This document shows, piece by piece, positions 58,785 through 64,000 of a DNA stretch of 64,000 bases. The stretch is from Nageia nagi (taxonomy: Eukaryota; Pinophyta). Location: positions 161,820,001 to 161,884,000 of the forward strand of contig JBITNC010000001.1 in NCBI GenBank assembly GCA_050084985.1, read 5' to 3'. The notes below the pieces were generated by a model. That model was given only the letters and a program-made list of their open reading frames with translations, was not told the DNA's origin and ran no database searches. The translations under genes were made by a program, and so were the position numbers. Numbering within the stretch: the stretch's first letter is position 1; every line of letters begins with the position of its first letter.

Positions 58785-61118
58785 CCACCACACTAGTTCC
58801 CTATGCTCACACCACTTATAATACTATGATGACTCCTAACACTCTTGGACCTAGATGTCTTCCTACTCAAATTGGGCCTCTTTATCTTAGTTTTCTCCTT
58901 CAATGCCACAAGTTGAGTTTACAAATAAGCTTTTTCATTTGTTATGTCTTATATTTTCATCTTGTGCTCTAGTACATGGTTCATGATACCTAGAATGTTT
59001 TGGTTATTTGAAGCTTCATCCATTTTCTAAAGTATCTCCACAACTTGTTCCAACATTGTCAACCTCACCCTTAGTCCATCTAGCCCATTTTCCTTACTAT
59101 CTTCTCTTTTATAATTTCTTGTAAATAGTAAATTGTAGGTACAATATTGAAATACTTTCTTAGTTTGTTCTCAAGCTATTGTCAAGTCTTAAAAATGGGA
59201 ATACCACTAGGAACATCATCTCATACACCTTGTTCCCCATGATGGAGTACATCCTCCTTGTACATATTACACCTCCTCTCCTTCTTCCTTCTATTCCTCA
59301 TCCTCTTCTTATTTAGCTTCTCCCTTTACAACCTTTGCTAGTGTCTCTAACCTATATCTCTCCAAGTGCTTAAGTCTTGCTCTAGCCTACCATGATAGAT
59401 ACTTTTGGTCAAATTTATACCCATCAAGTGCCTCAACTCCATCAACATCTATGTCACTCCCTAAAACATGATCCAAAGGAGGATCCCAATCTTATTTCCA
59501 CTTTGGAGGGATATCATACAAGTTAGGGTCATGTTCCCTATATCTACCCATCCTCACCATAAATTTTGCATTTAGGAGAAATGCCTTTCATCTTGGCAAA
59601 TTATCTTTGAACTCTATTTGGTCTATAGAGTTCCATAAATATCTTCCTTGTTTGTAAGTAATAAGAAGTTTTTTTCCAATCCAACTCACCTCCTATATCA
59701 TTTAACCAAAATGGAAACCTAGCATAGGGTTTGTAAATAACATTTCTTACAAAACAAAATTTTCAATTAGATTCTAGTTCAACTAAGTAACCAAAATCAA
59801 CCAAACTTGTTGACAAGATACTTACCATCAATAAGCCCATCTATCACTTTTTGTTAGGCTTACCCACTCTTATGAATTCATTTCACCTTGCTCTTCCTAG
59901 CCCATGAATACCATGCGGTATGCTTGATCAAAGTGTGAGGGGATGGAAGTTCCCTTGGTTGAATAATTATGATGTGCTTGTATGCCAAACATTGCAACAT
60001 AAATGAGTGTGCAATCCTCTTCCTACTCTTTTTTACCATGATGAAATTGTGTAAGTCATGCTATATATAAGAAATGATTTAAGGATCCCACACATAACTG
60101 ACACCCAATGTCATATGGTAGACTATATGCACCAATCCAAGAGCAAACACCTCATGATTTTTATTTGGATACACAATACTATTAATACATGTGACCATGA
60201 TCAATAACACTCATTTGAACCTCTTCACCTTACTCCTAAACTAATAATAAAGGTATGCACCCTTCTTGCTCTCATGATACTCCTCTAACCCTATCAACCA
60301 CTTTATCGAATGCTTGCATTGTGCATTAGTTATGATCTCCTCTAGGTAGATGGGATATCCTTTTATAAATACCCATAGGATCCTATGAATACATCCCCAA
60401 TGAGAATTGCAACCTCCCTTGTAGATAAAGAAAGTTATTGGTGTTTTCATACCACCTCTTCATGAGGGTTGTGAGAAACTCCTTTACCATATACACATAG
60501 GGGGGATGTAATAAGTAACCCATGTTAACATATTGAATCATACGTAGCTCTTTATTTGTTAACTTCTCACATCAAGCCATGCATCATTTTTAATTCTTTG
60601 ACATTGGCTTCGGATCCATGAGAAATTGATGATACTACATCAAAAACAAGAAAAGGTATGTATTAGTATATTTTATCATTCACATATATTATGCAAGAAA
60701 ATTTTATTTTATTTTTCTAAACACATATATAAAATCACAACTGCATGGAAAACCCTTCCTACACCTAGCAACCTATTTGTTATGCTAGCACCAGTGCTCA
60801 CACCAACATCCACACTAGACTTTCTATGGCCAATTTTTTAAAAATTTGGGGACAAATTAAATTTACCACTATCATGAACTACAAACATACTCTAGCCTAG
60901 AAACGATTCCCTATTCCTAAAATCCTAAAATCATGGTAACCCTAGTGTACTAACCCTAACCTTAGGGTATCTTAGCAATATTCATAATTTCACATATTAT
61001 TTTATGAAATTTTGATCTTAAATACAAAACAAAGGTATTAGGTACTTGGCACATGAGTGGAAATATGGTTCTGGTGGAGAAAATGGGCTTGATGGTTCTC
61101 CTAGTCTATAATCCTTAT
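58785..61118 (-). pseudogene. PMD-like gene copy 2 (broken), minus strand
   Basis: On the minus strand the position of the start seen in copy 1 is ATA here (about 61118). The domain exon runs from about 60600 to 59826: TNKELRMIQYVNMGY, FLTTLMKRWYENTN then FLYLQG/TFHLP-like sequence near 60440-60480 (a shift falls inside the motif), CKHSIKWLIGLEEYHESKKG (about 60260-60320), MVTCINSIVYPNKNHEVFAL, and HDLHNFIMVKKSRKRIAHSF. The donor GGTAAGTATC at 59825-59824 sits at the same codon as in copy 1. Exon 2 has YKPYARFPFWLNDIGGELDW and YREHDPNLYDIPPKW (59490-59560). The last exon (about 59110-58790) is a coiled coil followed by LVALKEKTKIKRPNLSRKTS. It shares introns and exon order with copy 1 but has the opposite orientation. 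The domain assignment rests on the pattern in both copies together. Confidence 0.5.
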
Positions 61119-62156
61119 CCTACATAATTAATTAGGTCAAAACTTTTGCAAAGCTAAACCAAATCAAGCCATTAAAAAATGCATATCAAACACTTACTTG
61201 ATAACACAAATCTCCTTAGAATATGCTAATATGTCACAATGAGCAAAGTAGTTATCTTATACCATATCTTGAGCCTTGAATGGCACAAATGAAAATAAAA
61301 TACATATTAGGCCTATTTAAAATAAAAATAGGACATTTTATGAGACAACCAATAAAATCTAATTACCCTTCACCATCGCAACTCTTAAATCATAATACTT
61401 ACCAATGTCTTGAGAAACCAAGCCTTCAACATAAACTTTGAATACCTTTTCCCTTAGAAACACCAAAATCTACGTTCACTTCTGTACTCACATTGATCAT
61501 CATTGTTTGTGATCCCTTCCTTGAATATTTGTCACCTCACTTTGGAAACTATGATACCTCTAGTTGAATGTGACCTAAAAACTAATATAGGACTAAAAAA
61601 TATTTAAGAATGAGGTTCTTTGTAGGAATGAATAGATATTTAACTCATGCAACAAAGCATTCCCTACATGTTCATGATAGGGTTAAACCTATTCATCATA
61701 AAATACAATACTTTAGCAACTTCTATCAAGAATCAAAAGATCATTATCATATAGAGTAGGAAAACCACACATTGTAAGTTAAATAGCATCATTATATAGC
61801 ACTCATAAGCTAGTGTGAATGTTGAAACCAAAATGAATGTTAGGATACAATAACATAAATCAAGTAGATTCAGTAAGCACTAGGGTAGAAGGTAAGATAC
61901 AAGTAGTATTTATTGTATTCCTTCATAATTACACTCTAAGTTGGGATAATACACTATCATTCTTTTACTCTTTTCATTCTTTTTACAAATTATTTCTATT
62001 CCAATTCTATTCCCTTTAACATGAAATTTAAATCTTCTATAAGCCCTTAATTTGAAGAGTTTTGAGTGTTATTAACAGTTGGTTATTATGTATATAATCT
62101 AGATATTGTATGTGCAAGTCTTTATCTTAGATATTTTGCCTTGTAAATTTCCTATC
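61119..62156. other. anonymous AT-rich DNA
   Basis: I see no gene, LTR or RNA gene here. The first 100 bp (to about 61220) still align loosely with the intron-like lead-in of PMD-like copy 1. The rest has no partner in the window. Confidence 0.5.
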
Positions 62157-62378
62157 AAAGTGTTCAAGAGTTGTGTAAATACAAAGTGTCTAGGAGTTGT
62201 TGTCAATATAAGGTGTCCAGGAGTTGTAAATATAAAGTGCAAGAGTTGTAAATATAAAGTGTTCAAGAGATGTTGTAAATACAAAGTGTCTAAGAGTTGT
62301 AAAAAAAAAAGTTGTTGTAAATACAAAGTATCTAGGAGTTGTTGTAAATATAAAGTGTCTAAGAGTTATTGTAAATAA
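62157..62378 (+). repeat. minisatellite, GTTGTAAATAYAAAGTGTCTAAGA type
   Basis: Eight or so imperfect units of about 17-30 bp built on GTTGTAAATA(C/T)AAAGTGT and CTA(A/G)GAGTTG. The open frames on both strands here come from the repeat itself (repeats of CKYKVSKS on the plus strand) and are not taken as genes. Confidence 0.85.
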
Positions 62379-62383
62379 AATTC

Positions 62384-62551
62384 CAAGATATCAATGAAGC
62401 CTATCAATTTTGAGTGATGACATCAAAAAATTTGGCTAAAATCAGCAGGTACCAAAATAAGTAATGGTAGGTGATGATTCACAAAGATATCAAATAAATC
62501 TCATCAATTTTGAGTGATGATTTCATAATTTTTTGCTAAAATTAGTGGGTC
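62384..62551 (+). repeat. direct repeat with TATCAATTTTGAGTGATGA core
   Basis: Two copies, about 100 bp apart (cores near 62403 and 62502), each followed by GCTAAAAT(C/T)AG and GGT(A/C)(C/T)C-like words. Confidence 0.7.
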
Positions 62552-63582
62552 TCAAAAGAGCTAGATCATCAATAAAGCTTGAAGAAAAGAAATAGAACTT
62601 GCCAGACTAAGGTAATAGTAATGGGTAAGAAGTAATGCCTTAGATCCACTTGATCTTAAGTGTTTGACCCTCGAGACCCTATTAATGTGTCAAATCCAAC
62701 TCATTTCCATATAATAATGGCAATTTCTTCTCAAATTGAGTTGACATATTGATCATGAAACCCCATTACTCTATTTATTTACATCTACAATATGGATCAT
62801 CAATAGTTACAAAGAAGTAGATAAATACCGATAGAGCATAGTACCAGATCATACCTATCAAGTTGTAAATAAGTAGTTAGTCAATTAGTTATAATGCCAT
62901 CTCCAATAAACTACAAGGTCAAAGAAGGAGCAATCAATGACATGTTAGAAGGATTGAGGCTCTATGGATATGACTATTTAGAAATTGTAAATTCCTAGAT
63001 AGTTATGTTGTTGGTACTTATTCACTATGTAATCTAACATAGTTGTGGTATTTATTATGAATAGTTTTCTTCATTAGCTTCACTCAACTTGAGTAATTAT
63101 GTATATTAATGAGATACAACCACTGTACAATGGAGTAAAATGTATAAATGGTGAACTATTAGAAATTTAAAAGGTTAAACATTTTAGCAAATTTTCTTAG
63201 ATTTGCAAGATACTTTCACATATGATAATACAAACAGAAAATGCTTTTCCCTCTTGCAACAACTGGTTATTTATTACTTTTGTAAATGTTATGTGTGAGA
63301 TGTTTTCCTAAAATTATGGTTATGTATTATGATTATGAGACCCCAGAGGTAATATAGCTTGCTATTCTTGATCCTAGCTATGGAATGTTGCCTATACTTC
63401 AATGCCTAGGTTGTACATTTTTTATTTTAAGTTTTACTTCAATTTGCTTATCTTTTTCCTATAACTCTTTACCTTTTTATCTCTTTCCTATTACTTTAAA
63501 TCTTCAAAATAGATAGGAACCAACCTATAATTTGAAAATTGAGTAGAAAACAAACATGAGTGCATCACAGTATTGAACTATG
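62552..63582. other. anonymous AT-rich DNA
   Basis: No gene or repeat with a partner in this window was recognised. Confidence 0.5.
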
Positions 63583-64000
63583 TGTGACACTAAGAGGGGG
63601 TGAATCAATGTCTTTAACCTTAACACTTCAGATGCAAAAACTTTAAATAGTGCAATAGAAATATAAAACTAAATAGAGAAAACACACAAGAGAACATCAC
63701 ACAACATAAGATATAATGAGGTTCACCAATGTGGCTACATCCTAAAATAAGATTGCTTGGACTCCAATCCTAGTCCAATAATTGTAAAGCATTAACTTTA
63801 CACATAATTTACTAGCACCAACTGGAAAGAGCACCAACCCCTAATTTACCAGCATCAACTAGAAGAAGACACTAACTCCCTAATTAACTAGTACCAATAG
63901 AAAGGAGACACCAATCCCCTAATTTACTAGCACCAACTACAAGAAGACATCAATCTCTTAATTAATCAACACCAACTAGAAGGAGACACCAATCCTCTAA
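63583..64000 (-). repeat. edge of a probable copia-like LTR (partial)
   Basis: TGTGACACTAAGAGGGGGTG at 63583 followed by GAGGTTCACCAATGTGGCTACATCC near 63718 has the same layout as element D (LTR edge, then TGGTTCGACCCACTT...CTACATCC). Many plant copia LTRs read this way on the strand opposite to transcription. The rest lies outside the window, so neither the partner LTR nor the inside can be checked. Confidence 0.45.
63802..64000. repeat. 39-bp tandem array
   Basis: Five imperfect units with a 39-bp step (starts near 63802, 63841, 63880, 63919, 63957), core CTAATTTACTAGCACCAACT. The array runs off the end of the window. Confidence 0.88.

Noticed and set aside
1-64000. tRNA, rRNA, CRISPR or bacterial-type operon features
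   Set aside because: I found no cloverleaf with a GTTCRANNC box, no rRNA blocks and no regularly spaced palindromic repeat array with unique spacers; the DNA is of plant repeat type.

Overview
This window looks like intergenic DNA from a seed plant with a large genome. It is very AT-rich, has no intact host gene, and is built almost wholly of nested, decayed LTR retrotransposons (Ty3/gypsy Tat-like, Ty3/gypsy chromovirus-like, and one short copia-like element) plus two wrecks of an intron-containing gene. Both the high LTR load and the old, stop-riddled copies would suit a conifer-like or other giant plant genome, but the sequence does not fix the species. Every coding region seen is broken, so all are given as pseudogenes.

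Layout, left to right. 1-1632 and 12641-13892 are the two halves of one minus-strand gag wreck (called family 2), split by element A (1633-12640, plus strand, perfect 5-bp target duplication ATAAC). The 5' LTR of that gag follows at 13975-14745. Chromovirus-like element C1 (15706-25799, target duplication ATTTT) carries recognisable RT, RNase H and integrase and is itself split by a minus-strand copia-like element D (20896-24977). Then come a minus-strand Tat-type pol fragment (25830-27215), a plus-strand family-2 LTR and gag (27219-30940), a minus-strand family-2 LTR (31433-32205), and a second chromovirus-like element C2 (32342-37386) that has lost its RT but keeps a chromodomain-like C-terminus.

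38900-53590 is a plus-strand gene wreck with a plant mobile domain (PMD)-like exon and a coiled-coil tail. It is split by element B (40260-52163, minus strand), a close relative of A. A third family-2 gag and LTR (54541-58231, minus) follows, then a second copy of the PMD-like gene on the minus strand (58785-61118), anonymous AT-rich DNA with two minisatellites, and from about 63583 the edge of a probable copia-like LTR with a 39-bp tandem array.

Elements A and B are the most interesting objects. Each is about 11-12 kb with LTRs of about 847 bp, and each encodes one Gag-Protease frame of about 1,240 codons (acidic N-terminus, coiled coil, Gag domain, CCHC-like knuckle, aspartic protease, then a second knuckle-like motif). 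Neither contains RT, RNase H or integrase. The 3' third is a long non-coding region shared by both copies, with strong inverted repeats and tandem modules. The family therefore looks non-autonomous and would need polymerase functions from another element, perhaps a Tat-type one like that at 25830-27215. Decay is mostly C-to-T/G-to-A, as expected for methylated DNA.
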